NCBI GenBank assembly: GCA_934754495.1
Contig: CAKVHW010000004.1
Span: 1 to 64,000, forward strand
Origin: an uncultured Clostridia bacterium
GTDB lineage: Bacteria; Bacillota; Clostridia; Christensenellales; UBA1242
Direction: 5' to 3'
Length of the DNA stretch: 64,000 nt
A model generated the notes under the pieces. That model worked only from the letters and a program-made list of their open reading frames with translations. It searched no databases and had not been told where the DNA came from. This document shows, piece by piece, positions 50,067-59,016 of this stretch; position 1 is the first letter of the stretch, and each line of letters begins with the position of its first letter. Both the position numbers and the translations under genes were made by a program.

Positions 50067-51212
50067 ATGAAAAGAATAGATGTTGTTATGAATATCATTA
50101 AGAGAGTTGACCCAAGAATAAGAGATATAAAAGAAGAAGATATTAATAGATTTATTGATAATTTTGTGGCGAAATATAATTCAGAATCAATGCATGATTA
50201 CGTTAAGTTTATGTCTAGTTGTGAAGCCGATACACTTTCGCTTTACGAGGTTGTGGGCTCACTAGGGAAAACCGTTGATTATATTCCAAATGGTAGGCTT
50301 AGGGATATTAATTTTACAAAAGAAGATGTTCAAAAATGTATGCACGCTTTTTTTGGAAAATATCTTCCTAGAAAGGTAAATGTTGTTGATAGTATTTTAA
50401 ATGGAACAGACCCATATTTTATAGACCCAGATGGAAACTCTCATGTGTATTTTAATAGTGTTCCTAAAGACGATAGAAATTCAAGTTCAGTGGGACATAG
50501 TGATGAAAATAAATTCTTGGAATTTAATGTGTATTTGCATGGGTCTATTGAAGATTTATCAACAACAGCACATGAACTTGGACACGCAATTTCCGCGTAT
50601 CATCGAAGCTTGCTAGATAATGTTAGGGCTGGAAATAATGTCCCTAAAAGAGATCCTGCAAACGATTGTGTAGGCGAAATAGAAAGCCATATAATAGAGG
50701 GATTGTTTGTAAGATATTTAAGAGATAAAAATATGCTTACAATAGGCGATATGGAAGATTATAAAAATTGTAGTAATACTTCATTAATAAAAGAAACGAC
50801 TACAATTACAGAAGAAAGAGAAATTCTAAAAGACCTTCCTAAAAATTTTACTCGTGACGATGTATTTGATCTTATTGAAAAATATGATCAAAATAATGAT
50901 TTAAATAAACTTAGAAGAGTTGAAAAAATGGCTAGTGAAAGGAGAGAAGGTCAATATCTTTTTAGATATGTTGTAGGAAGGGTTGTTTCAGATCAATGGC
51001 TAAAGCAATATGACAATGCTGATGAAAATGCAAAACAAGGTATGCTAAATACATTCCAAGATTATTTAGACAAAACAGATACAATCAAATTAGATGATGC
51101 TTGCGAAATGCTTATGGGACAAAATTATGCTTGTATTGTTGAAGATTTTGCAACAGATAAATTATCAGAACGAAAAGATAGAATAAATACCACAAAAGAA
51201 TTTTTTAAATAA
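50067..51212 (+). CDS. Cytoplasmic zinc metallopeptidase-like protein (M3-like zincin)
   Basis: 381 residues; GGGAG upstream. LSTTAHELGHAISAYH carries HExxH at about residues 169-173, and VGEIESHIIEGLFV about 30 residues later supplies a likely third ligand Glu, the arrangement of gluzincins such as M3 oligopeptidases. No signal peptide, so an intracellular or non-classically released enzyme. The N-terminal 120 residues are helical and charged. Much shorter than M3 oligoendopeptidases (about 600), so only the catalytic core is shared. Substrate unknown. Monocistronic. Confidence 0.6.
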   Translation: MKRIDVVMNIIKRVDPRIRDIKEEDINRFIDNFVAKYNSESMHDYVKFMSSCEADTLSLYEVVGSLGKTVDYIPNGRLRDINFTKEDVQKCMHAFFGKYLPRKVNVVDSILNGTDPYFIDPDGNSHVYFNSVPKDDRNSSSVGHSDENKFLEFNVYLHGSIEDLSTTAHELGHAISAYHRSLLDNVRAGNNVPKRDPANDCVGEIESHIIEGLFVRYLRDKNMLTIGDMEDYKNCSNTSLIKETTTITEEREILKDLPKNFTRDDVFDLIEKYDQNNDLNKLRRVEKMASERREGQYLFRYVVGRVVSDQWLKQYDNADENAKQGMLNTFQDYLDKTDTIKLDDACEMLMGQNYACIVEDFATDKLSERKDRINTTKEFFK

Positions 51213-51250
51213 AAAAAAGCACTTTCTTTACTTGAAAGTGCTTTTTTATT
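51212..51250. terminator. Bidirectional terminator (50067 gene / malQ)
   Basis: AAAAGCACTTTC / GAAAGTGCTTTT stem flanked by A and T runs between convergent genes. Confidence 0.88.
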
Positions 51251-51255
51251 GTTAT

Positions 51256-52707
51256 TTATTTACTAATAAGTTTTAAAGTGTTTTTAACTTTAGCCTTGTA
51301 GTGTTTTGGCATTTTGTATTCCCATTGGTTATAGGCAATTCCTGGAATGTTCATTCGGTAAAATTCGTCTTGCATCAATAAGTCTTGAATTTGGAAAATG
51401 TCGTATTTTGCTTCGCTTTTTAGCATTTTTTTCATTGTTGCTATTAAAACTTTTTTCTTATCTATTTTTGCATCTAAATTAAGCAGTCTGCAAAATTCAG
51501 TTTTAGATGTGTCTTTAAGGCTGTTAAAAAATCCAATAAATGTATCGTTGTCGTGAGTACCAATATAATAAATATTGTTTGCTTCTACGTTGTTTGGTAG
51601 GTATCTAGTGTTTTTAAGAACATCTTCAAGTAGGCACATGCCAGTAAGATTGTATTCTTTCATAACCTTATCACATTCTGGCTTTATAAATCCAAGATTT
51701 TCAACTACAACTCTGTTTATATCAACTTCTTTGCTAAGTGTTGCGAAAAAGTCCATTCCACCAGCCTTAACCCACTTGTTGTCACTAGTGTTGGTTGTAG
51801 AAAATTCGTAGTGTTCCACATAACCATAAAAGTGGTCTAGTCGTAAAATATCAAATTTGTCCAACAACATTTTAATTTTGTGAATTAAGTATTGATAGTT
51901 TGTTTTCTTTAAATAATTCCAGTCGTAGACACTTGAACCCCAATTTTGTTCTATTTCGTCAGTGCTGTTTTTAGGAACACCGCCAGTACATAGCATGTTG
52001 AAACTAGTATCCAACTGATATGCATTTCTGTCACTATATACATCAAAAGACATAACATTAGGGTAGATTGGTAGGTCTCCAAGTATTTTTACACCTTTAT
52101 TATTTGCATATGCTTTTAGTTTTTTCCATTGCAACCCTAGTATGTACTGATAAAAACCATATTTGTAAATTAGCTGTTTATTATCAATTGTAAATTGTTT
52201 GTATTGCTTTGAATTAAAGTTAAGTAGGTTTTTATTGAGTTTTCTCCAGTCTAATGCATTGTTTTTTTCAAGTAGTGCTTTGTATACTGCATAATTATAT
52301 ATATCCTTGTTTTTGTTTAAGAAAACCTCTAATTCTTTTCCCAATTCACCACTAATGTTGTTGTAAGCTGTTTCGAAAACCTCTTTTTTTATTTTTTTTA
52401 CAATAGTGTATTCAACTTTTTTTGATTTAGGTAATTTTAATAGTTTTGAAGCATCTTTTTTTGTTATTAAATCTTTTTTAACAAGGTCATCAACATCAAA
52501 AAACATTTCATCGTATGAAAAGTAACAATTAGAATAATAAGGGCAATTGGTTTCACCTGTTTGGTTTAAAGGTAGTATTTGCCATATTTTTATATTGTTT
52601 TCCGCTAAAAAATCAATAAATTCATATGCGGTTTTACCAAAGTCACCAACACCATATGGACTTGGTAGCGATGATATATGACAAAGTATTCCAATTTCTT
52701 TTTCCAT
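51256..52707 (-). CDS. malQ: 4-alpha-glucanotransferase MalQ (amylomaltase, GH77)
   Basis: 483 residues on the minus strand. GH77 landmarks: GILCHISSLPSPYGVGDFG, WQILPLNQTG, PYYSNCYFSYD, GDLPIYPN, nucleophile region LRLDHFYGYVEHY, acid/base VVENLGFIKPE (usual AEDLG), and THDNDTFIGFF. The three catalytic carboxylates are present. It transfers maltosyl units between alpha-1,4-glucans in maltodextrin or glycogen use. It stands alone; no other glycogen genes are in the window. Slightly divergent and close to normal length. Confidence 0.92.
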   Translation of the reverse strand: MEKEIGILCHISSLPSPYGVGDFGKTAYEFIDFLAENNIKIWQILPLNQTGETNCPYYSNCYFSYDEMFFDVDDLVKKDLITKKDASKLLKLPKSKKVEYTIVKKIKKEVFETAYNNISGELGKELEVFLNKNKDIYNYAVYKALLEKNNALDWRKLNKNLLNFNSKQYKQFTIDNKQLIYKYGFYQYILGLQWKKLKAYANNKGVKILGDLPIYPNVMSFDVYSDRNAYQLDTSFNMLCTGGVPKNSTDEIEQNWGSSVYDWNYLKKTNYQYLIHKIKMLLDKFDILRLDHFYGYVEHYEFSTTNTSDNKWVKAGGMDFFATLSKEVDINRVVVENLGFIKPECDKVMKEYNLTGMCLLEDVLKNTRYLPNNVEANNIYYIGTHDNDTFIGFFNSLKDTSKTEFCRLLNLDAKIDKKKVLIATMKKMLKSEAKYDIFQIQDLLMQDEFYRMNIPGIAYNQWEYKMPKHYKAKVKNTLKLISK

Positions 52708-52842
52708 TGTTTTGCTCCAATATTAATAATTTCTATAAAAATATATCACAAAAAAATAAATGTCTACAAATGTTAAACAAGATTTTATTAAAAACCTTAT
52801 AATAACATTAAAAAATATTAATATATTAAAGAGTGTTTTGTT

Positions 52843-52870
52843 TTGAATAAAACTGTTATTGTGATATACT
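52843..52870 (+). promoter_or_regulatory. Promoter of the ABC membrane-domain pair
   Basis: TTGAAT (52843-52848), 16 bases, TATACT (52865-52870) preceded by TGA. Confidence 0.65.
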
Positions 52871-52895
52871 TTTTTTTAGTACAAAGGAGAAATTG

Positions 52896-53870
52896 ATGAA
52901 AAAGGGCGGTTGGAAGTACCTAAACAAAATGTGGTGGATGGTAATTATTATTACCATTATATCAATTACCGCAACATTACTATCACAAATGGTTTATAAG
53001 TTTATAGGATATACGATTGACTATGGACTTAATTATACCGGAAAAGATTATTCTGGTTTGTTGGGATTTTTGTTTGATGGTAGAATGGGTGATTATGGAA
53101 GCTATAAGCTTACAGTATCACTTACTCTTATTATGATTGTAATTTTAGTTATGGAAGCAATGCTTAATTATTATTTAAGTTACCTTCAAATGAAAGCACA
53201 ATATGGTAGCAGTCACAATATTAGAAAGGAAGTATTTTATAGAATAAAAAATAAAAAAGCACCTTATTCACAGGGGAGTATGATTAATTTGTATCTTGAT
53301 GACATTTATCAACATGCATCGGTTTACTTTTATCAAATTCCAGGCATTATTGTGTCAATTGTAACCATAACTTTCTGCTTACTTCTTCTTAATCAAATTA
53401 GTCCCTTGCTTTTGATAGCACCATTAGGATTATCACCATTACTAATTTATTTTAGCATTAAGTATCACAAAGAAATTTATGATAAAAACCTTTCATACCG
53501 TGAAGTAGATGGCGAATTAAAAGAATCGGTAAACGAAACATTGTTTTCCAATGACCAAGAAAAGTACAATAATTTTAAAAAAGTCAACAATGAACATAAG
53601 GCAGAAAGAAAAATTATTAGTCTTGTTCCTAATAAATACACTTTAATTTTAAATTCTGTAAAAATAATCATTTACATTATATGTTGTACGCTAGCCGGTA
53701 TTCTTGCAATTAAAGGAAAGGTTTTAATAGGAGAATATTTAATATTTACAAAATTTGTTAATACAATATACACCCAAATTATAAGCCTTATTAATTACTT
53801 TATTAATATTAGAGCTGCACTTCCAAAAATTGAAAAAGTGGACAAAATTTTGGAGGTGCCAAATGAATAA
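52896..53870 (+). CDS. ABC exporter-type transmembrane domain protein without ATPase domain (A)
   Basis: 324 residues from ATG 52896 (AAGGAG at 52884-52889, spacing 6). Six membrane segments are visible: MVIIITIISITATLLSQMV, LTLIMIVILVMEAMLNYYL, IIVSIVTITFCLLLLNQI, LLLIAPLGLSPLLIYFSI, IIIYIICCTLAGILAIKG and a final amphipathic stretch. The order, the intracellular loop near HNIRKEVFYRIKN and the end at PKIEKVDKILEVPNE are those of a type IV (ABC_membrane) exporter half, but the protein stops exactly where the ATPase domain should begin. No Walker A or ABC signature is found here or downstream. Overlaps partner B by 8 bases. Confidence 0.75.
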   Translation: MKKGGWKYLNKMWWMVIIITIISITATLLSQMVYKFIGYTIDYGLNYTGKDYSGLLGFLFDGRMGDYGSYKLTVSLTLIMIVILVMEAMLNYYLSYLQMKAQYGSSHNIRKEVFYRIKNKKAPYSQGSMINLYLDDIYQHASVYFYQIPGIIVSIVTITFCLLLLNQISPLLLIAPLGLSPLLIYFSIKYHKEIYDKNLSYREVDGELKESVNETLFSNDQEKYNNFKKVNNEHKAERKIISLVPNKYTLILNSVKIIIYIICCTLAGILAIKGKVLIGEYLIFTKFVNTIYTQIISLINYFINIRAALPKIEKVDKILEVPNE

Positions 53871-54840
53871 TAGTAAATATGTTTGGCGAATGACCAAATA
53901 CTTTTTCAGAAACAAAAAAGCCACATTTTATTCAATACTAATGTGCATAATTGGACTTGCTGTTGGGCTATTTACACCAATTGCAAACTCTTACATTCAA
54001 AATGAAATTATTCCAAACAAAAACATCTCACTTTTTGTAATATTGACAATTGTAATTTTAATCCTTAATTTTGCTTCAATTCTATCGGCGTATTTTAACA
54101 CAAAAATTATGGTTGATAATAGTGTTCCAATAACAGCAAATATTAGACGTGATATTGTTAAAATGAACACTTTTAGCAACAAAAACAAACAAATTAGAGG
54201 TATTGTTTCAATTAGCTCAACACAATTCTTGGAAGATGCTAATAGTTACTATATTAGTTATTTAAACACCTCATATGATAGCTTGTTAAAGTTTATGTTT
54301 TTCTTTCCCTTTTTTATTGCATCAGGAAAGAAATTGGCACTTATAATGATTGCATCACTCGCTTTTTATTTTGCACTAGTAAATGTTATTTCTATATATT
54401 CTCAAAAATGTGCCGATAAATCTCGTGAAGCTGATAAGGTTAGATACGAATATTTACTAAAAATGACAAAAGCATTACAACAACCAGACTTTGAAGAAAA
54501 TGACGAAATATCATATCTAAAATATAAGGAAGTTATTAAAAATACTGAAAAAGCATGGATTAAATACTGCCTTGTAAACAATATTTTTGACTTTACTAGA
54601 TTGTTTATATGGTATGGAATGTTTGGTTTAACTTGCATATTAGCATATCATAGTATTGAAATAGGGGCAATGAGCGTAGGGGCATTTGTTGTTTATCATT
54701 CATATTTTTCACAACTTGATTCACCTCTTTCTCAGTTTGTTAACTTTATTAAAAACTGCAACCAAAACAATATGACATTCAAAAATATTTTCATATCATT
54801 AGATGACGAAGAACTTCTTGACCTTAAAAAAGAAAATTAA
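53863..54840 (+). CDS. ABC exporter-type transmembrane domain protein without ATPase domain (B)
   Basis: 325 residues from ATG 53863 (GGAGGTG at 53852-53858), nearly the same length as partner A. Segments: FYSILMCIIGLAVGLFTPIA, SLFVILTIVILILNFASIL, LLKFMFFFPFFIASGKKLAL, MIASLAFYFALVNVISIY, LFIWYGMFGLTCILAYHSIE and AMSVGAFVVYHSYFSQLDSP. The exporter-style coupling-helix region (ITANIRRDIVKMNTFSNKNK) and terminal linker (MTFKNIFISLDDEELLDL) are present, but again no ATPase domain. A and B likely form a heterodimeric membrane unit. Whether an ATPase is supplied from elsewhere is unknown. Confidence 0.72.
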   Translation: MNNSKYVWRMTKYFFRNKKATFYSILMCIIGLAVGLFTPIANSYIQNEIIPNKNISLFVILTIVILILNFASILSAYFNTKIMVDNSVPITANIRRDIVKMNTFSNKNKQIRGIVSISSTQFLEDANSYYISYLNTSYDSLLKFMFFFPFFIASGKKLALIMIASLAFYFALVNVISIYSQKCADKSREADKVRYEYLLKMTKALQQPDFEENDEISYLKYKEVIKNTEKAWIKYCLVNNIFDFTRLFIWYGMFGLTCILAYHSIEIGAMSVGAFVVYHSYFSQLDSPLSQFVNFIKNCNQNNMTFKNIFISLDDEELLDLKKEN

Positions 54841-54863
54841 AAAAATGTTTTAATTGTTGAGTA

Positions 54864-54892
54864 TTGAAAAACAACATTATTTGTGATACTAT
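54864..54892 (+). promoter_or_regulatory. Promoter of the 54925 gene
   Basis: TTGAAA (54864-54869), 17 bases, TACTAT (54887-54892) preceded by TGA. Confidence 0.6.
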
Positions 54893-54924
54893 GATAGGTG
54901 TTTAATTTAAAAGAGGGAAACAAA

Positions 54925-55938
54925 ATGACAATTGCAGAAGAATTTAAAAATTTTGATAAGGACTTTTCAAATTTATTCAGAAACTGTTTGTTGTATAAAC
55001 AAATTAAAAGCAATTATGATGCCAATGCCGTTAAAAAGATGATTGATTCTGTGGCTGAATTATATAGAAAAGATTATAATAATTCTTTAGAAGAATATAA
55101 AAATAATATAACAAAAAAAAGAAAAGAACTTTGTAACGCTAGAGTAATTACGTTGGAATCTTATAAAGAATATAAAAGAGCCTATACCGATTATAAAAAC
55201 ACAATGCTTAATATTAATAAAATGAAAGAGCTTAATCCTGAATTATCATTTGAAAATCAAAAAGAACAAGCGAGAATATTACTTGATAGAAAAGAAAGTG
55301 GATTTAATAATGCTAAAATTCGTTATGATAATTTAAAAAATGAATACGAAAAAATTACAAGTAATTCCCAAAATGGAACTGATGATATATTGGAAAAGAT
55401 AAAAAAGAAAAACATGGAAAATGAAGAAAATCTAAAATTAATTAACCATGTTTTTCGCCTAAATAAAAAGTCTTTAACCACTTTTGAAGATGTTGTTAAT
55501 AGAGAAATAATAGATTTCAAAACCAAATATAATATATCAAGCAATACTTTTGTAAATAGATTGGAAAAAGCGACAAAGCAACATTGGAAAATTGTTGAAT
55601 CGGATGGAATAAGCATTGGCTGTTGTTACGCAATAGTAAACGAAGATGTATTTGGTAAAGAGAAAAACACTTTTTCTAAAGATGACATTAATGCTAATAA
55701 AGAAAATGGCAACATTTTTCTAGTTACTAATTATGAAAAATCAAAAATTAATTCTAGTTCTAAAGAAAATCCTGATAAGCATAATTGGATAGAAGATTAT
55801 TTATTGTATAAAGGTGTATATACTGACGAAAAAAAGTTAAACAAGATGCAAAACACATCAGCCAAACAAAGAGAACTAGTTTTAAGAACAGTTGATTCCT
55901 ATCTTAGTTTATTGTCATACACCAGATATAAACCATAA
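54925..55938 (+). CDS. Coiled-coil protein, unknown function
   Basis: 337 residues from ATG 54925 (GAGGG upstream). Residues about 50-170 are long charged helix (SLEEYKNNITKKRKELCNAR, AKIRYDNLKNEYEKI), probably coiled coil; the C-terminal half is mixed and includes ESDGISIGCCYAIVNEDVFG and SLLSYTRYKP. No signal peptide, membrane segment or known motif. It follows the ABC membrane pair but has its own promoter and terminator, so a link to them is only positional. Not recognised. Confidence 0.5.
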   Translation: MTIAEEFKNFDKDFSNLFRNCLLYKQIKSNYDANAVKKMIDSVAELYRKDYNNSLEEYKNNITKKRKELCNARVITLESYKEYKRAYTDYKNTMLNINKMKELNPELSFENQKEQARILLDRKESGFNNAKIRYDNLKNEYEKITSNSQNGTDDILEKIKKKNMENEENLKLINHVFRLNKKSLTTFEDVVNREIIDFKTKYNISSNTFVNRLEKATKQHWKIVESDGISIGCCYAIVNEDVFGKEKNTFSKDDINANKENGNIFLVTNYEKSKINSSSKENPDKHNWIEDYLLYKGVYTDEKKLNKMQNTSAKQRELVLRTVDSYLSLLSYTRYKP

Positions 55939-55973
55939 AAAATAAACCCATAGCGGGTTTATTTTTTATTGTG
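55938..55973 (+). terminator. Terminator
   Basis: AATAAACCC / GGGTTTATT stem and T run. Confidence 0.88.
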
Positions 55974-56055
55974 CTACGGCATAAAAAACAAATATGGTTG
56001 ACGGTTTAACTTATGATATGATATACTTATCGCATAAATTATTAAGGATAAAATT

Positions 56056-57810
56056 ATGGACATAAAACAAATTATAACAAACGACTTAAATAATGCATTT
56101 AAAAAATGTGGTTTTAATGGTGATGCTGTTGTCACATTTTCTGCACGTCCTGAAATATGTGATTTTCAGTGTAACAATGTTTTTGCTCTTGCTAAATCTA
56201 TTGGGAAAAGTCCACTTGAAGTAGCCAAAAATATTGTAGATAACATGGAAAATAATGTGCTATATGACACAACATTCTTGCCACCTGCATTTATTAACTT
56301 TACAATAACCAAAGAGGGACTTTCAACACTTGCTAAAGATATTTATATTAATGGCAATGCTCCAAAATTTAAAGACAACAAAACTGTTTTCTTTGACTAT
56401 GGTGGAGCAAATGTGGCAAAGGAATTGCACGTAGGACACTTACGTAGCCCAATCATTGGTGAAAGTTTGGCACGACTATATAGACTTCTTGGAAATAAAG
56501 TTATCACCGACACACACTTGGGCGACTGGGGACTTCAAATGGGTCTTACAATTGCACAACTTGAGGACGATGGTTATTTGGAAGGTGCATTTGGTAGAGG
56601 CACAGATAAGGAAATTACACTTGACACCCTAAATGAAGAATATCCTAAGGCATCAAAACGTAAAAAAGAAGAACCAGAATTTCTAAAAAAAGCAGAATTG
56701 TATACGCTTTATGTTCAACATCAACAAGAGCCTTATTATGGAGTTTATAAAAAACTTAAAGCCATTTCAATAAAACAAATTAAGTTTAACTATGACCAAC
56801 TAAACTGTCATTTTGATTTATGGGAAGGCGAGAGTGATGCCGAACCATATACCGAAAAAATGCTTAAGATGTTTGAAGATAAGCACCTTACTAAGGAAAG
56901 TGGTGGGGCAACCATTGTAGACGTTGCTATTGAAGGCGAAAATATTCCTACAGATAAGGTTGATGCTAATGGCAACGTGTTATATAAAAACCCAATGCCA
57001 CCAATTATCTTAAAGAAACATAATGGTGCCGATATTTATGCAACAACCGAACTTGCAACTATTTTAAGACGTAACGAACTATATCACCCAGATAAGATTG
57101 TCTATATTACAGATGCACGTCAAGGTTTGCACTTCAAACAAGTGTTTAGAGCAGCAAAACTTGCTGGTATTTCACCTGCAAACCAAGAACTTCAACATAT
57201 TGTTTTTGGTACAATTAATGGTAAAGACGGCAAAGCCTTCAAAACACGTAGTGGCGAAACAATCAAACTTAGCGACATTGTAAACATGCTAAAAGAAAAA
57301 GCGAGTGAAAAACTTGCTCAAAATGGTATTGTTGGTGATGACAAACTTGCACTTCAAATTGGTGTAGGTGCTATGAAGTTTGGCGACCTTATTAATGTTG
57401 TTAATAAAGATTATGTTTTTGATATTGATAGATTTACATCATTTGAAGGCAAAACCGGACCTTACATTCAGTACACCGCTGTTAGAATTAAGTCGATATT
57501 AAATAAAGCGAATATGGCTACAAGTGGCGAGATTACCATATCAAGTGAAGAAGAAAAAAAGATTGTTTTGGCAGTGCTAAAACTTACAAGTTCTTTCCTT
57601 ACTGCATATAAAGATAGTTCGCTAAATGCAATATGCTTGGGATTATATGACTTGTGTTCGGCATATTCTAATTTTTACAACAACATTAGAATTATTAGCG
57701 AAAAGGACGAAACTAAAAAGCAATCGTATTTGTCGCTAAGCAAACTTGTGTTAAATGCAATTGAAACAGGAGCAAACGTGCTTGCGATAGACATTCCAGA
57801 CAAAATGTAA
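56056..57810 (+). CDS. argS: Arginyl-tRNA synthetase
   Basis: 584 residues; AAGGATAAAATT upstream. Class Ia synthetase: HVGHLRSPIIG is the HIGH motif after the Arg-specific GGANVAKELH; ITDTHLGDWGLQMG; IVYITDARQGLHFKQVFRAA; KMSKS-equivalent GKAFKTRSGETIKLSD; anticodon-binding DALR C-domain (QYTAVRIKSIL...YNNIRII). N-terminal Add-1 domain is present. Charges tRNA-Arg. Single gene with terminator. Confidence 0.95.
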   Translation: MDIKQIITNDLNNAFKKCGFNGDAVVTFSARPEICDFQCNNVFALAKSIGKSPLEVAKNIVDNMENNVLYDTTFLPPAFINFTITKEGLSTLAKDIYINGNAPKFKDNKTVFFDYGGANVAKELHVGHLRSPIIGESLARLYRLLGNKVITDTHLGDWGLQMGLTIAQLEDDGYLEGAFGRGTDKEITLDTLNEEYPKASKRKKEEPEFLKKAELYTLYVQHQQEPYYGVYKKLKAISIKQIKFNYDQLNCHFDLWEGESDAEPYTEKMLKMFEDKHLTKESGGATIVDVAIEGENIPTDKVDANGNVLYKNPMPPIILKKHNGADIYATTELATILRRNELYHPDKIVYITDARQGLHFKQVFRAAKLAGISPANQELQHIVFGTINGKDGKAFKTRSGETIKLSDIVNMLKEKASEKLAQNGIVGDDKLALQIGVGAMKFGDLINVVNKDYVFDIDRFTSFEGKTGPYIQYTAVRIKSILNKANMATSGEITISSEEEKKIVLAVLKLTSSFLTAYKDSSLNAICLGLYDLCSAYSNFYNNIRIISEKDETKKQSYLSLSKLVLNAIETGANVLAIDIPDKM

Positions 57811-57813
57811 CAA

Positions 57814-57870
57814 TTTAAAACACCGCAAAAAATGGGTTATTTTATACTATTTATTAAGCGGTGTTTTTTC
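57814..57870 (+). terminator. Terminator of argS (large loop)
   Basis: AAAACACCGC / GCGGTGTTTT 10-bp stem with a loop of about 30 bases, then T run. Confidence 0.75.
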
Positions 57871-57967
57871 GTGCAAAATTGGTAAAATTTTCAAGTTGTT
57901 TTTTAAATATAATTTAAAGTTGTGCATAAAATACATGTAAGAAATACTTGGAGGCAACAATATTTTT

Positions 57968-58684
57968 ATGTGGAACTTGACAGTAAAATTTTCAAAAGTT
58001 AGCCAAGCAGGAGAGTTTGTAAATAGGCTAATAAACATAAAAAAAATTGAGTACCACATTCTTTCAAATGCCACCAGCGACATTGTTATAACTGGCGAAA
58101 ATTCTTTTGCTAAAGAATTTGTTTTAGAACTTATTTCCGAAACAATCATTAATATTTTTAAAACTGAATATTTTGAAAAATCTATCAACTTAGGATTTCT
58201 TCGTCCTGAACAAAAAGATGCTCTAGTAAAGGCACTTGTGCTTTTTGATATTGATAGTGACATTTATTATACACTTCTTAGTATAGAAAAACTTGACACC
58301 ATTGTTGTAGATGCTGTAAACACTTTTTTATTGTCAAAACTAAAACTTAAATGGGCAGAATTTGTAACCATTACAAACTTAAACAGCGATTATTTATTAA
58401 ATTATGACGTTTTTGTTGAGTTTTTAAAATTTTTAATAAACAGTATTCAACCCAAAACTAAGGTTATTAATTTAAAGTGCGATGTTAGAAACTTCTTGTT
58501 TTTAGACGAAAAAAATAGTGTTATTACTTCTAAGGTTAATATTGATGATGAAATGGGACTTATTACCAACCTTGTTTTGCTTGCTCCACAAAACATTAAT
58601 ATTCATTGCATTGATAGGGTGAGTAATAAGACATTTAAAACCTTATATTATCTTTTTGATAAAAAAATAAACCTTTTGGTATGA
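57968..58684 (+). CDS. ytxC: YtxC-like sporulation protein
   Basis: 238 residues. The C-terminal half carries the YtxC pattern: a VNTFLLSKLKLKWAEFV helix, then YDVFVEFLKFLINSIQPKTK (family: 'EyneFI.LLryFVd.q.pk'), then NFLFLDEKNSVIT. YtxC genes commonly sit next to thrS in spore-formers, as here; its biochemical role is not known. The nearest GGAGG (57950-57954) is 13 bases before ATG 57968 but 7 bases before an in-frame ATT at 57962, so a two-codon-longer ATT start is possible. Confidence 0.65.
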   Translation: MWNLTVKFSKVSQAGEFVNRLINIKKIEYHILSNATSDIVITGENSFAKEFVLELISETIINIFKTEYFEKSINLGFLRPEQKDALVKALVLFDIDSDIYYTLLSIEKLDTIVVDAVNTFLLSKLKLKWAEFVTITNLNSDYLLNYDVFVEFLKFLINSIQPKTKVINLKCDVRNFLFLDEKNSVITSKVNIDDEMGLITNLVLLAPQNINIHCIDRVSNKTFKTLYYLFDKKINLLV

Positions 58685-58706
58685 TAAAAAAAGTTTGTTA
58701 AAATGC

Positions 58707-58734
58707 TTGATTTATTTAAGTGTTGTGATATAAT
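58707..58734 (+). promoter_or_regulatory. Promoter of the T-box/thrS transcript
   Basis: TTGATT (58707-58712), 16 bases, TATAAT (58729-58734) preceded by TGA. Confidence 0.7.
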
Positions 58735-58741
58735 TATAGTA

Positions 58742-58980
58742 GTTAAATAATTAGGTTTTAGCAGAAGACAAGTAAGCAAGCAGTTGGTTTTTACAGAGAA
58801 TTATGCATTTGCTGAGAGCATAAAAAATTACGCTTAGTCCCGAAACCACTTCTGTAACTAATCGTTTTTCTGTTTGCAGTAAAAACAGAATAAAGTGGTC
58901 TAAGTTTTTTTAGGCAAATAAGGTGGAACCACGGGTAAATAAACTCGTCCTTTGTAAATTATAACAAAGGATTTTTTTGT
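58742..58980 (+). promoter_or_regulatory. T-box riboswitch (threonine)
   Basis: Leader that reads uncharged tRNA. Stem I base AGAAG...CTTCT (58762 to 58853); the specifier loop reads GAAACCAC with the likely Thr codon ACC at 58845-58847. The conserved T-box AAGGTGGAACCACGGG starts near 58920. The terminator hairpin TCCTTTGT/ACAAAGGA with T run is at 58947-58978. Uncharged tRNA-Thr binding would favour the antiterminator and thrS expression. Confidence 0.93.
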
Positions 58981-59016
58981 TTTTTATGGCAAGAAAATCA
59001 AAAAAGGAGAAATTTT

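Noticed and set aside
53863..54924. Frameshifted or decayed ATPase domain after the ABC membrane genes
   Set aside because: No Walker A, signature motif or H-loop in any frame; the second gene starts within the first and only 84 bases follow the second.
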